Origin: Candidatus Bathyarchaeota archaeon | GTDB lineage: Archaea; Thermoproteota; Bathyarchaeia; TCS64 | Direction of reading: 5' to 3' | DNA: 8,474 nt | Assembly (NCBI GenBank): GCA_030601645.1 | Contig: JAUWBQ010000066.1 | Coordinates: 1 to 8,474, forward strand | Shown here: positions 1-6,305 of the stretch, piece by piece | Layout of the letters: each line of letters opens with the position of its first letter | Position numbering within the stretch: position 1 is the first letter of the stretch | Program-made: the position numbers and the translations under genes | The notes under the pieces: model-generated | Database searches by the model: none | The model's input: the letters and a program-made list of their open reading frames with translations, nothing else | What the model was told of the DNA's origin: nothing

Positions 1-783
1 GTGCCTTACCCCGGTGTAACCATGATGGTCATAGCCGATGGCGACGAGGCGCTGGCTCAGAGGAAGGCGGATGAGCTCAGCCAGCTCTGCTGGGACCTGA
101 GACTGGACTTCCTGGCCAGGGTGGTGCCCATGGACAGGGCCCTCGATCTGGCCCTCGCCGAGCCCGACGGACCGATTATCCTCACTGATCAAGCCGACAA
201 TCCAGGCGGGGGGGCCGGGCCTCAGGACGGCACGATAGCCCTGAAAGCGATGCTGGACCGCGGCGTAACGAACGCCTGCGTAGCTGTCATGCGCGACCCG
301 GAAGCTGTGGCCGAGGCCATAAAGGCGGGCGTCGGGAATACGGTGACGATGAAGATCGGCGGTAAGACGGATCCCTGGGTGGGGGAACCGCTCGAGGTCA
401 CGGGAACGGTGAGTCGCATCTCAGATGGCAAGTACATGCCAAAGGGCCCCATGAGTCGCGGAGAAGAGCACAACATGGGAAAGACCGCGGTGTTGGATGT
501 TAAGGGCATTGACGTCATCCTGACGGAGAAGGGAAGCGGCCTGACGGACCTCGAAATGTATAGGAGCCTCGGCTTGGAGCCCACCGAATACAAGATAATG
601 CTGGTGAAATCATGCGTCCACTACAGGGCAGCGCACGAACCCATCGCGAAGAAGATCATAGAGCTCGATCTCCCCGGAGGGCACGGGACCAGGCTGGCCG
701 CCTTCCCCTGGAAGAAACTTAAACGGCCGGTGTTCCCCCTGGATGTGGAGTCACTGGGTATCTCAGAACTGAGAACGGAGTAG
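1..783 (+). CDS. M81 family metallopeptidase (MlrC-like), C-terminal part, cut by window start
   Basis: The 260 visible residues match the C-terminal domain of the M81/MlrC family, which includes microcystinase C, a zinc peptidase cleaving linearised cyclic peptides. Seen: a junction segment with 'ADGDEALAQRKADEL' (13-27), then the family signature 'DQADNPGGGAGPQDGT' (63-78), 'AGVGNTVTMKIGGK' (109-122), a 'DGKY' turn (142-145), 'NMGKTAVL' (158-165) and near the end 'KIMLVKSCVHYRAAHEP' (198-214). Family members are about 480-500 residues long, and the zinc-binding Asp/His residues sit in the N-terminal domain, so roughly the first 220-240 residues should lie before base 1. The GTG at base 1 is therefore probably an internal valine, not the start. 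The gene ends 26 nt before a D-aminoacylase-type gene on the same strand, so the two are probably co-transcribed. The actual substrate is unknown; most archaeal M81 proteins have no connection to microcystin. Confidence 0.88.
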   Translation: MPYPGVTMMVIADGDEALAQRKADELSQLCWDLRLDFLARVVPMDRALDLALAEPDGPIILTDQADNPGGGAGPQDGTIALKAMLDRGVTNACVAVMRDPEAVAEAIKAGVGNTVTMKIGGKTDPWVGEPLEVTGTVSRISDGKYMPKGPMSRGEEHNMGKTAVLDVKGIDVILTEKGSGLTDLEMYRSLGLEPTEYKIMLVKSCVHYRAAHEPIAKKIIELDLPGGHGTRLAAFPWKKLKRPVFPLDVESLGISELRTE

Positions 784-809
784 CCTCTGATCAGGGATGA
801 GTCTCTCGA

Positions 810-2399
810 ATGAGCTTTTCGTTGGTTATCAAAAACGGCAAGGTCGTAGACGGAACCGGCAACCCTTGGTTCAAGGCCGACTTGGCATTGAATGGGGGGC
901 GCATCGCTGAGATCGGGCATCCCGTCTTTGATGAAACTGATCGGGTCATAGACGCACAGGGCTCGGTAGTCTGCCCCGGTTTCATTGACACCCACTCCCA
1001 CTCAGACGGGACGATGCTCATGGACCCGAAGGTGGAAAGCTCGATCCGACAGGGCGTCACGACACAGGTGATCGGGAACTGCGGCTGCGGCTTCGCCCCG
1101 GCAAACCCCGCCAGGAGGAAGGACTTGGAGAGCTACGTGAGGCGCCTGCTTCCGGTGGACATAGAGTCGAAGTGGTACACCTTCAGGGAGTACATGCAGA
1201 GCATGGCCAAGGTCGGGTGCTCGACGAACATCGCTCCCCTTGTCACCCACGGGGCCTTACGCATAGCCGTCATGGGCTTCGAGAACAGGGCCCCGACCCC
1301 AGGGGAACTAGGACTGATGAAGCTACTGGTAGCAGAGGGGATGGAGGCGGGAGCCTTCGGGATGAGCACGGGGCTTATATATCCCCCCTGCATCTACGCT
1401 GAGACCCCGGAGCTCATCGAGCTGTGCGAGGTAGTCGCTAAGTATGATGGGCTATTCGTCATCCACATGAGGGGCGAAGGGGCCACCCTCATACCTGCGG
1501 TACAGGAGGCTTTAAAGATAGCAGACAAAGCCGGTGTGAGAACGCACATATCCCACCACAAGGCCACAGGCCAACGGAACTGGGGGAAGACGAAGGTGAC
1601 CCTCGGAATGATCGAGGAAACCCGTGGTCGCGGCCTCGAGATAACCTTCGACCAGTACCCCTACATAGCAGGTGCCACCGTCCTCTGCAATCTGCTGCCC
1701 GCTTGGACCCACGAGGGAGGCCTCGGGAGGTTGCTGGAGAGGTTGCGAAGCCCCGAGACGAGAGACACGATCCGCGAGGAGATGAAAAAACAAGAGAGGG
1801 ATTGGAAAGGCGTCTACGTCAGTGTCCTGAAGACTAAGGAGAACAAGAGGTTCGAGGGCAAAAACATAAAGGAGATCAGGGAGATGCGGGGCGACCCCGA
1901 CGAGTTCACAACGGTCTTCGATATCCTTCTGGAGGAGGACGGCGAGGCTAGAATGGTCTCCTTCGGCCAGGACGAGGAGGAGATGAGGGGGGTGATGAGG
2001 CACCCCCTCCATATGGTGGGCAGCGACGGGAGGTCGGTGACCCCTAGCGGCATCTTAGGCATAGGTAAGCCCCACCCGAGATTCTACGGCACTTTCCCGA
2101 GGATACTCGGTAAATACGTGAGGGAGGAGGGCGTACTGGGGCTGGAGGACGCCGTGAGGAGGATGACCTCCTACCCCGCTCAGACGTTCAAGATCAGGAA
2201 CAAAGGGCTACTGAGGGAGGGCATGGACGCCGACATAGTTGTCTTCGATCCCAAAACCGTGATAGACAAAGCCACGTTCCAAGAACCGCACCAATACCCC
2301 GCAGGAATAGAGTACATCATAGTGAATGGCGAGATAGTGGTGGAAAACGGAACTCACACAGGAGCCACCCCTGGGAAGATACTCTCGCTTGGAGTATAG
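810..2399 (+). CDS. N-acyl-D-amino-acid deacylase-type amidohydrolase
   Basis: This 529-residue protein belongs to the amidohydrolase superfamily, D-aminoacylase/dihydroorotase-like branch, which removes acyl groups from N-acyl-D-amino acids or related amides in the cytoplasm. Seen: a small N-terminal beta domain with 'VIKNGKVVDGTGNP' (6-19); the metal motif 'GFIDTHSHSD' with His62 and His64; 'VIGNCGCG' with Cys91 at the place of the metal-binding cysteine of D-aminoacylase; His219 in 'VIHMRGEG'; His249/His250 in 'HISHHK'; catalytic-type Asp406 in 'VGSDGR'; and a C-terminal 'GMDADIVVFDP' (471-481) closing the beta domain. Length and motif order fit a complete protein. The ATG at 810 is chosen because the ATG at 797 meets a stop after four codons; a weak GGGATGA lies 9 nt upstream. 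No promoter is seen in the short gap after the M81 gene, so it is probably the second gene of that operon. Hydantoinase-like or dipeptidase activity is possible; the family is firm, the substrate is not. Confidence 0.9.
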   Translation: MSFSLVIKNGKVVDGTGNPWFKADLALNGGRIAEIGHPVFDETDRVIDAQGSVVCPGFIDTHSHSDGTMLMDPKVESSIRQGVTTQVIGNCGCGFAPANPARRKDLESYVRRLLPVDIESKWYTFREYMQSMAKVGCSTNIAPLVTHGALRIAVMGFENRAPTPGELGLMKLLVAEGMEAGAFGMSTGLIYPPCIYAETPELIELCEVVAKYDGLFVIHMRGEGATLIPAVQEALKIADKAGVRTHISHHKATGQRNWGKTKVTLGMIEETRGRGLEITFDQYPYIAGATVLCNLLPAWTHEGGLGRLLERLRSPETRDTIREEMKKQERDWKGVYVSVLKTKENKRFEGKNIKEIREMRGDPDEFTTVFDILLEEDGEARMVSFGQDEEEMRGVMRHPLHMVGSDGRSVTPSGILGIGKPHPRFYGTFPRILGKYVREEGVLGLEDAVRRMTSYPAQTFKIRNKGLLREGMDADIVVFDPKTVIDKATFQEPHQYPAGIEYIIVNGEIVVENGTHTGATPGKILSLGV

Positions 2400-2407
2400 A
2401 CGAGCGT

Positions 2408-2414
2408 AAAAAAA
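2408..2414 (-). terminator. poly-T terminator of the capA-like gene
   Basis: A run of seven A on the + strand reads as T7 on the - strand, about 50 nt after the stop of the - strand CapA-like gene and inside the 67-nt convergent gap. Archaeal transcription commonly ends at such T runs. No hairpin is evident. There is no comparable T run on the + strand for the amidohydrolase gene in this gap. Confidence 0.4.
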
Positions 2415-2466
2415 GGAGAAAATGTATTCGGACTGGAGCATGTCGTATCGGAGCGATCACACATAG

Positions 2467-3783
2467 TCAGATCTGTACGATTCCCACATCCTCTTCTATC
2501 TCGATTTCTGTGCCATAAACCGCCGAATATTCCGAGACGTGTTCCAATATTCTGATAGAGTCTTCATGGGACGCCCGCACTGGTCGTCCCCTCTGTGTTC
2601 TCGGGCTTCCGAATCCCAAGGTTGCGGGATGGATCTTGAATTCAATTAGTTCGGTACCGTCAAATGTGAGATCGGCTAGGATGCTGTCCCAGAAGGGGGG
2701 CTCGAATGCAAACCCGGCCCAGCCCCGCCAGTCCTTCTCGCTGACTCGATCTCTAGCCGCGTCGTAGGTATCGGAAGGGGTAGCCTCGTCTTTGAGATTG
2801 TATCTATCATAGTACTCTTGTCCTTGGAATTTCGACACATCAAAGTGAAAGATGAAGTTACCCATGCTGTACAAGATTGGCTTACCCTTGTAGATCTCGA
2901 TGCCCCTAAGTAGGTGGGGGCCATGACCGAGAAAAGCGTCTGCCCCTGCGTCTATGCATGCCCTCGCGTAAGTCTCGATGAATTTGGCCGGTTTATAGCG
3001 GTCAGAGCCGTCAGATTCGTGGCCGTGGTGCGTAACGAGGACAAGGTCCGCCATCCTCCTAGCGTCTTCGACGGATCGGATATTGCCCTTTAAATCAAGT
3101 TCGTAGGGTTTCGTGTACAGACCCGGAGCGTCGCTTTCAACGAAGTTCAGTGCACGAAGTCCTCTCCCGTATTTGACACTGTTATCTGTAATGGGGCCGA
3201 AGGTTATTTTCGCTCCGACACTTTCAAATATCGTTTTCAGCTGCTCCAGTGACTCTTTGGTTATCCTGATCTCGGTTTCAAACCGAAGCGGGTTCAGGCC
3301 CGGTCGTCCCTGGACATCGCGCCGTGCATCGCCTGCACGGCCGAAGCTGGGAAAACTCGAGGCAGAGGATATCAGCGCAACCCGTCCCTTCTCGGTTTCG
3401 AGGTAACTAGGGCTCCTCGCCTTACCGAGATTGTGTCCTGCGCCCGCATGGACGATGCCCCTATCATCGAGAACCTTTGAGCTGCTGAACAATCCCTCAT
3501 ACCCCCAGTCCACGGCGTGATTGTTAGCCCTTGAGACTATGTTGAATCCGGCCCACGCAAACTCGTCGGCGAGTTCCGGTTCCGCGATCTGGTATGGCAT
3601 ACCATATTCGGCTGCGGGGTAACCCTTGTCGAAGGGGCACAGTATTACCTCGAAGTTCGTGAACCTGACATCCGCCTCTCTTATCTTTTCAAACAGAGAT
3701 AGGAACTCCGGTTCTTTATGAACCGAAATTCGCATGTTGATTATGGAGTCGCCCGTTGCGGCAACCTTAATTTTGTTTCCCAT
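2467..3783 (-). CDS. CapA family (poly-gamma-glutamate biosynthesis-type) metallophosphatase-fold protein
   Basis: This 438-residue protein has the motif series of the CapA/PgsA family, a calcineurin-like phosphoesterase fold found in poly-gamma-glutamate capsule loci and in many prokaryotes with no capsule. Seen in order: 'AATGDSI' (8-14, Asp12), 'FTNFE' (41-45), 'RANNHAVDWG' (85-94), 'VTHHGHES' (250-257), 'FLGHGPHLLRGIEIYKGKPI' (284-303) and 'YSMGNFIF' (305-312). These Asp, Asn, His and Glu residues are the expected metal ligands. There is no signal peptide or membrane anchor, unlike bacterial CapA, so it is probably cytoplasmic and soluble. The start is firm: AGGGAGG lies 5 nt before the ATG. 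A TATA-like stretch (TGATAAATGTTAAAT, about 35-50 nt upstream) suggests its own promoter, although a nitrilase-like gene precedes it on the same strand by 129 nt. Base composition looks more even than the GC-rich + strand genes. The biochemical role of soluble archaeal members is unknown; gamma-glutamyl or amide hydrolysis has been suggested for the family. Confidence 0.88.
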   Translation of the reverse strand: MGNKIKVAATGDSIINMRISVHKEPEFLSLFEKIREADVRFTNFEVILCPFDKGYPAAEYGMPYQIAEPELADEFAWAGFNIVSRANNHAVDWGYEGLFSSSKVLDDRGIVHAGAGHNLGKARSPSYLETEKGRVALISSASSFPSFGRAGDARRDVQGRPGLNPLRFETEIRITKESLEQLKTIFESVGAKITFGPITDNSVKYGRGLRALNFVESDAPGLYTKPYELDLKGNIRSVEDARRMADLVLVTHHGHESDGSDRYKPAKFIETYARACIDAGADAFLGHGPHLLRGIEIYKGKPILYSMGNFIFHFDVSKFQGQEYYDRYNLKDEATPSDTYDAARDRVSEKDWRGWAGFAFEPPFWDSILADLTFDGTELIEFKIHPATLGFGSPRTQRGRPVRASHEDSIRILEHVSEYSAVYGTEIEIEEDVGIVQI

Positions 3784-3788
3784 CTTTT

Positions 3789-3795
3789 CCTCCCT
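3789..3795 (-). promoter_or_regulatory. ribosome-binding site of the capA-like gene
   Basis: AGGGAGG on the - strand, followed by a 5-nt spacer (AAAAG) and the ATG at 3783, fixes this start codon. Confidence 0.75.
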
Positions 3796-3912
3796 AAAAC
3801 TGGGAACATTATGTTTGATTTAACATTTATCAGAGAATTACTCCGACATGCTGGGTGCGAAGGGGGAAAACGAGTATAATTTTTAAATCTACATGAAAAA
3901 TGGGATGATCAT

Positions 3913-4854
3913 TCAGTGTGTGTTATCTGTTTCTCTCTCTTCTCTTGAATCATCTGAAAGGTCCGGCTTTTTTGGATGTTTCTTATATATGGGGCTGTAG
4001 GCTTCCGTGGCTACGTTGAGGCTGAGGAGGTCATCGCGTGATTCTACCCCCCTGGACTGGAACTTGCGCGCGTGCCAAGAACATGGTTCCATCTTGGCGT
4101 GAAGTATCTTATCGTGCCCATAAACTGGCTTAGCAATGTAATTCCCCCAAGGGTCCAGGATGCTGCTGCCCCCGATGAAGGAGAGACCTCGATCCAGCAT
4201 CCCCCTCCCCTCCTGCACCTGGGAGGCCAAGGCGACGTAGACTCCCCCCTCGACGGCGGTGACGACGGCGCTGCTCTCCACGATGTGCTTCGCGTCCCTC
4301 GACGTCACCCACAGGGAGCAGTGGATCTCCTCGCCGAGCAGCGTCAGAGCCCTCCTGTACAGGGGGTTCAGGTTCTCGAAGCACAGCCCTATCCCCAGTC
4401 TGCCGACTCCGGTCTCGAAAAGGCGGATGTCCCTGGCGTCCCCCTTTTTAAACATCAGCGTCTCGGCGCCGAAGGGTGCTATCTTCCTGTGCGTCCCCAC
4501 GAGGGCGCCGTCAGAGTCGATGACGCAGGACGAGTCGTATATCACCTCAGGGAAGTCCGGATCACGTTCAATGAATCCCAACACGACGACTGCGCCGTAT
4601 TCTTCCGCACTTTTAGAAATTTGAGCCAGTTCAGACCCATCGGCACGCACAGCGCCGGCGACGTAATTCAATCGGTATTCCGGGGAAGCCATGCTGAAAT
4701 TAGGATACCCCGAGAGAACGAGCTCGGGGAAAACGATAAGCCCCGGCTCCTTTCTCGACGCCTTCTCGATATGGCGAACGATCTTACCTGTCGTTGCCGA
4801 CGAATCGAGATAAACCGGACCGATCTGCACGCAGGCGACATCGATCTCTGTCAT
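3913..4854 (-). CDS. Nitrilase-superfamily carbon-nitrogen hydrolase
   Basis: A 313-residue nitrilase-fold amidohydrolase that would hydrolyse a nitrile or amide using a Glu-Lys-Cys triad. All three are visible: Glu44 in 'VFPELVLSGYP', Lys124 in 'THRKIAPFGAE', and Cys158 in 'GLCFENLNPLYRRAL'. The 'C-x-E-N-x-x-P-L-x-R' form after the cysteine resembles true nitrilases more than N-carbamoylases or omega-amidases, but substrate cannot be read from this. 'SSILDPWGNYIAKP' (230-243) is the usual C-terminal core strand. The last 35 or so residues are charged and probably flexible. The frame stays open for 31 more codons upstream, but the ATG at 4854 is preferred: GAGGT lies 5 nt upstream, 'MTEIDVACVQIGP' is the standard first strand, and a TATA-like TTAAAA sits 48 nt before it. 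The upstream extension has no domain character. It precedes the CapA-like gene by 129 nt on the same strand. Confidence 0.9.
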   Translation of the reverse strand: MTEIDVACVQIGPVYLDSSATTGKIVRHIEKASRKEPGLIVFPELVLSGYPNFSMASPEYRLNYVAGAVRADGSELAQISKSAEEYGAVVVLGFIERDPDFPEVIYDSSCVIDSDGALVGTHRKIAPFGAETLMFKKGDARDIRLFETGVGRLGIGLCFENLNPLYRRALTLLGEEIHCSLWVTSRDAKHIVESSAVVTAVEGGVYVALASQVQEGRGMLDRGLSFIGGSSILDPWGNYIAKPVYGHDKILHAKMEPCSWHARKFQSRGVESRDDLLSLNVATEAYSPIYKKHPKKPDLSDDSREERETDNTH

Positions 4855-4900
4855 CTGATACCTCAAAAAGATCGTCTTATTAATCCCTTTGTCTCGTCCC

Positions 4901-4910
4901 CCTTTTAATG
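4901..4910 (-). promoter_or_regulatory. TATA-like promoter element of the nitrilase-like gene
   Basis: CATTAAAAGG on the - strand, with TTAAAA ending 48 nt before the ATG at 4854. A TATA box here would place transcription start about 25 nt downstream, giving a leader of about 25 nt that contains the GAGGT ribosome-binding site. The spacing equals that before the genes at 5671 and 6306, which supports the call. Confidence 0.5.
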
Positions 4911-4926
4911 CCCTAACAAGGGTTTG

Positions 4927-4951
4927 AAAAAAAAGACTCTCGAACAAGAGT
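4927..4951 (-). terminator. hairpin plus T8, terminator-like, - strand
   Basis: Read on the - strand, ACTCT (4951-4947), a 6-nt loop and AGAGT (4940-4936) form a 5-bp hairpin, followed after one C by eight T (4934-4927). It could end a - strand transcript coming from the zinc-ribbon remnant at 5076-5333 before the nitrilase promoter begins. The stem is short, and the T8 tract alone could suffice in archaea. Confidence 0.4.
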
Positions 4952-5075
4952 GCGTCTGGTGGTGGAGTCAGCGCTCCCTGTCTGTGAGAGACTCGGTGAG
5001 TGATTATCTCTTTAGGGGGGGGATCATGATTTGAGAGAAAAAATAACCTTGGGAGCCATAATATGCGAACGAGTT

Positions 5076-5333
5076 CTAGGCTGCCACCATAATTGGCTTG
5101 GCTCTCTCTTCCATCTCAGCTTCGATAAACTTCAATTCCCGTTGACGTATATCATCGTTCAAACAGAGGGGGCATTCAAGTTTATTGGAGGCATCCAAAT
5201 ATGTCTCCACCGTCCCATGGACGGGACATCTCAGGGAAAAACGATACAGTGGATGTTTTGACCCCGGAATTCTCCTTTTTCCAAGAAATTTGATGTTTTA
5301 ACTTCCCGAATCTGGTTTTGGGGTAGGGCCCAT
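5076..5333 (-). pseudogene. small zinc-ribbon protein gene, apparently broken by an in-frame stop
   Basis: The - strand holds 73 sense codons (5297 down to 5079) with a strongly protein-like sequence. Numbering from the first sense codon after an in-frame TAA (5300-5298): 'LYRFSLRCPVHGTVETYLD' (17-35) with Cys24 and His27, 'LECPLCLNDDIRQREL' (40-55) with Cys42 and Cys45, then an acidic helix 'KFIEAEMEERAKP' (56-68) and a stop. CPxH plus CPxC at this spacing is a plausible single zinc-binding ribbon, as in many small archaeal proteins. There is no good start codon after the TAA. The same frame reaches an ATG at 5333 only by crossing that TAA, with a weak GAGGGCGG before it. So this is either a decayed gene, a gene with a sequencing error near its 5' end, or one using an unusual start. 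A terminator-like hairpin/T8 lies downstream at 4927-4951 on the same strand. The family was not recognised by name. Confidence 0.4.
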
Positions 5334-5438
5334 TCTTTATTCGTCCGCCCTCAAGACTAGGTTCCCATGGTTCATATCGTTATGCATGTTGTAGGGGTTC
5401 ACAAACAATCAATGATTTGCATATTCTATTGGTAGGCG

Positions 5439-5473
5439 GCGTAGCTCCAACCGATAAGGCAGGAGCGTTACGC
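5439..5473 (+). other. strong hairpin, possible structured RNA or operator
   Basis: GCGTA plus GCTCC (5439-5448) pairs perfectly with GGAGC (5462-5466) and TACGC (5469-5473), with a 2-nt GT bulge and a 13-nt loop, giving ten G/C-rich pairs. Outside it TGGT (5430-5433) and ACCA (5485-5488) could pair across a purine-rich internal loop. The left arm 'GTAGCTC...GAGC' resembles a tRNA D-arm, but no acceptor, anticodon or T-arm partner is present. It lies about 200 nt upstream of the gene at 5671 and outside the repeated upstream module. Confidence 0.45.
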
Positions 5474-5557
5474 AGGCGGATTCAACCATGGTAATGTTGG
5501 TTTATATCATCTTTTTGAGGGCAACTCCCACGCCTGTAAACCACCAAAGTCGTGACA

Positions 5558-5670
5558 GCACGCTAATCTTAAACAAGCCCGCAGGAAATTACTATTATTT
5601 TTTTAATCGGGTAAGTCTTAAACGGAGATGCATCCTATCAGTTTGTGCAGGAAGACAAGGTGAGGATGCA
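5558..5670 (+). repeat. upstream regulatory module, copy A
   Basis: This stretch is related to 6952-7109. Bases 5558-5597 match 6952-6991 at 30 of 40 positions without gaps, both carrying TCTTAAAC and GGAAA.TACT. The GTAAGTCTTAAAC block (5611-5623) matches GTAAGACTTAAAC (7046-7058) at 12 of 13. The copies then run similarly to a GGTGA-type ribosome-binding site and a start codon. Relative to copy B, copy A lacks about 40 nt in the middle. It holds two CTTAAAC boxes, of which the second is placed to act as TATA box for the gene at 5671. Confidence 0.6.
5611..5623 (+). promoter_or_regulatory. TATA-like box for the gene at 5671
   Basis: GTAAGTCTTAAAC, ending 47 nt before the ATG. This places a transcription start near 5645 and a leader of about 25 nt with AGGTGAGG (5658-5665) 5 nt before the ATG. 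Equivalent boxes occur before the units starting at 6306 and 7110. Confidence 0.5.
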
Positions 5671-6180
5671 ATGGCTGAGGCAATATTGGAGAAGATTCCA
5701 ATCGAGGCGCGTTGGGAGACAACAGCGAAGAGCCTTACTGGAGCAATTGTAGGCTACGAGCTAATTCTGCTTGAAATACTAGGGAAAGAAAAAAGTGACG
5801 AGATAGAAGCCAAAATGTGGAGTGAAGGTGGGAAGACCTTCATCCCGATGATCAAGGAAGCATTCAACATACCTGTAGAAGACGCTGTAGGAGCCGCGAA
5901 CCTAATCAAAGTCGCAGCAGTTCTGGGCATGGGTCCCGAATGCACGGACGAGAGAATCGAGGAAACCAAAGAGAGGGTCGTACAGAGATGGGTGAAGTGT
6001 CCGTTTATAGAAAGGGCCAAAGAGATGGGAGCAACCGACAAACATGATTGCTATACTGGATGTACGGCCTGGACTGAAGCGGGACTTAAGGCGATTAATC
6101 CAAAGGTGACCATCACAAAGGCTAAGGCTATGCCCCGTGGCGACCAATACTGTGAATTCATCTACGAGTTTAAAGAATAA
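5671..6180 (+). CDS. L-2-amino-thiazoline-4-carboxylate hydrolase-like small protein
   Basis: A 169-residue soluble protein. Its second half fits the ATC hydrolase-like family: 'VKCPFIERAKEMG' (108-120, Cys110), 'HDCYTGCTAW' (125-134, Cys127 and Cys131), 'INPKVTITKAKAMPRGDQYC' (142-161, Cys161), ending 'EFIYEFKE'. In the named member the enzyme opens the thiazoline ring of L-2-aminothiazoline-4-carboxylate on the way to cysteine. Most family members, archaeal ones included, have no tested activity, and the spaced cysteines could equally bind a metal or Fe-S cluster. The first half (about 10-100) is helical and less conserved. The frame is open back to 5488, but the ATG at 5671 is chosen because AGGTGAGG lies 5 nt upstream and the earlier residues read like non-coding DNA. 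It appears to be transcribed alone: promoter-like box upstream, T7 tract 19 nt after the stop. Family assignment is from motif memory, so moderate. Confidence 0.65.
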   Translation: MAEAILEKIPIEARWETTAKSLTGAIVGYELILLEILGKEKSDEIEAKMWSEGGKTFIPMIKEAFNIPVEDAVGAANLIKVAAVLGMGPECTDERIEETKERVVQRWVKCPFIERAKEMGATDKHDCYTGCTAWTEAGLKAINPKVTITKAKAMPRGDQYCEFIYEFKE

Positions 6181-6191
6181 GCCCTAACCCT

Positions 6192-6210
6192 CTTACCCTT
6201 TTTTTGTAAG
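6192..6210 (+). terminator. poly-T terminator after the thiazoline-hydrolase-like gene
   Basis: A T7 run (6199-6205) begins 19 nt after the stop codon, inside a small inverted repeat CTTAC (6192-6196) / GTAAG (6206-6210). The T tract is the likely archaeal termination signal; the T-rich loop makes a classical bacterial hairpin terminator unlikely. The GTAAG arm is also the start of a stretch shared with module B. Confidence 0.45.
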
Positions 6211-6257
6211 GTTTGATCGGCGATATACCCCCCATATGCTATTGATAATTCTTAAAA
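6206..6257 (+). promoter_or_regulatory. upstream region of the ECF-like gene, partly shared with module B
   Basis: Bases 6206-6235 (GTAAGG, ATCG, ATATACCCC.CAT) resemble 7005-7032 of copy B (GTAAGG, ATCG, AATACCCC.CAT) with a 2-nt indel. A TATA-like CTTAAAA (6251-6257) ends 48 nt before the ATG at 6306, the same spacing as for the neighbouring genes. Confidence 0.45.
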
Positions 6258-6305
6258 GAAAAGAGACGTTAGAAACAAGGACACGTAGTTGCAAAGGTGA
6301 CACGG

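Larger units (their letters stand above)
4952..5670. other. gene-poor region with zinc-ribbon remnant, hairpin and regulatory module
   Basis: About 720 bases between the nitrilase control region and the thiazoline-hydrolase-like gene, more AT-rich than the flanking left-hand genes. No intact conventional gene is convincing. It holds a broken - strand zinc-ribbon ORF (5076-5333), a small palindrome inside that ORF (5210-5224), a strong hairpin (5439-5473) and an upstream module related to one at 6952-7109. A + strand open frame at 5031-5261 has no ribosome-binding site or recognisable motif and mirrors the - strand ORF; it is not called. Nothing is seen in 4960-5070 apart from a G8 run near 5012. 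Confidence 0.6.

Noticed and set aside
1512..2012. - strand open frame (166 codons) inside the amidohydrolase gene
   Set aside because: Antisense to conserved motifs of the amidohydrolase, no ribosome-binding site, no recognisable domain.
4072..4908. Long + strand open frame (278 codons) opposite the nitrilase-like gene
   Set aside because: Low-complexity Pro/Arg/Asp-rich translation with no motifs, fully antisense to a gene with a complete catalytic triad; a composition shadow.
4855..4947. 31-residue extension of the nitrilase-like protein to an ATG at 4947
   Set aside because: The family fold begins at 'MTEIDVACVQ', a GAGGT site lies 5 nt before that ATG, and the extension would cover the TATA-like box and the poly-A/T tract.
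5031..5261. + strand open frame of 76 codons in the gene-poor region
   Set aside because: TTG start without a ribosome-binding site and no family motifs. It is antiparallel to the more protein-like zinc-ribbon frame and is probably its shadow.
5430..5510. tRNA-like sequence (TAGCTC...GAGC) at the hairpin
   Set aside because: The D-loop would be 13-15 nt, no anticodon stem pairs, no acceptor 3' strand and no T-loop follow. It is kept only as a hairpin.
5488..5670. N-terminal extension of the thiazoline-hydrolase-like protein to the ATG at 5488
   Set aside because: The extension has no ribosome-binding site, overlaps the repeated promoter module and reads like non-coding DNA. The ATG at 5671 has AGGTGAGG 5 nt upstream.
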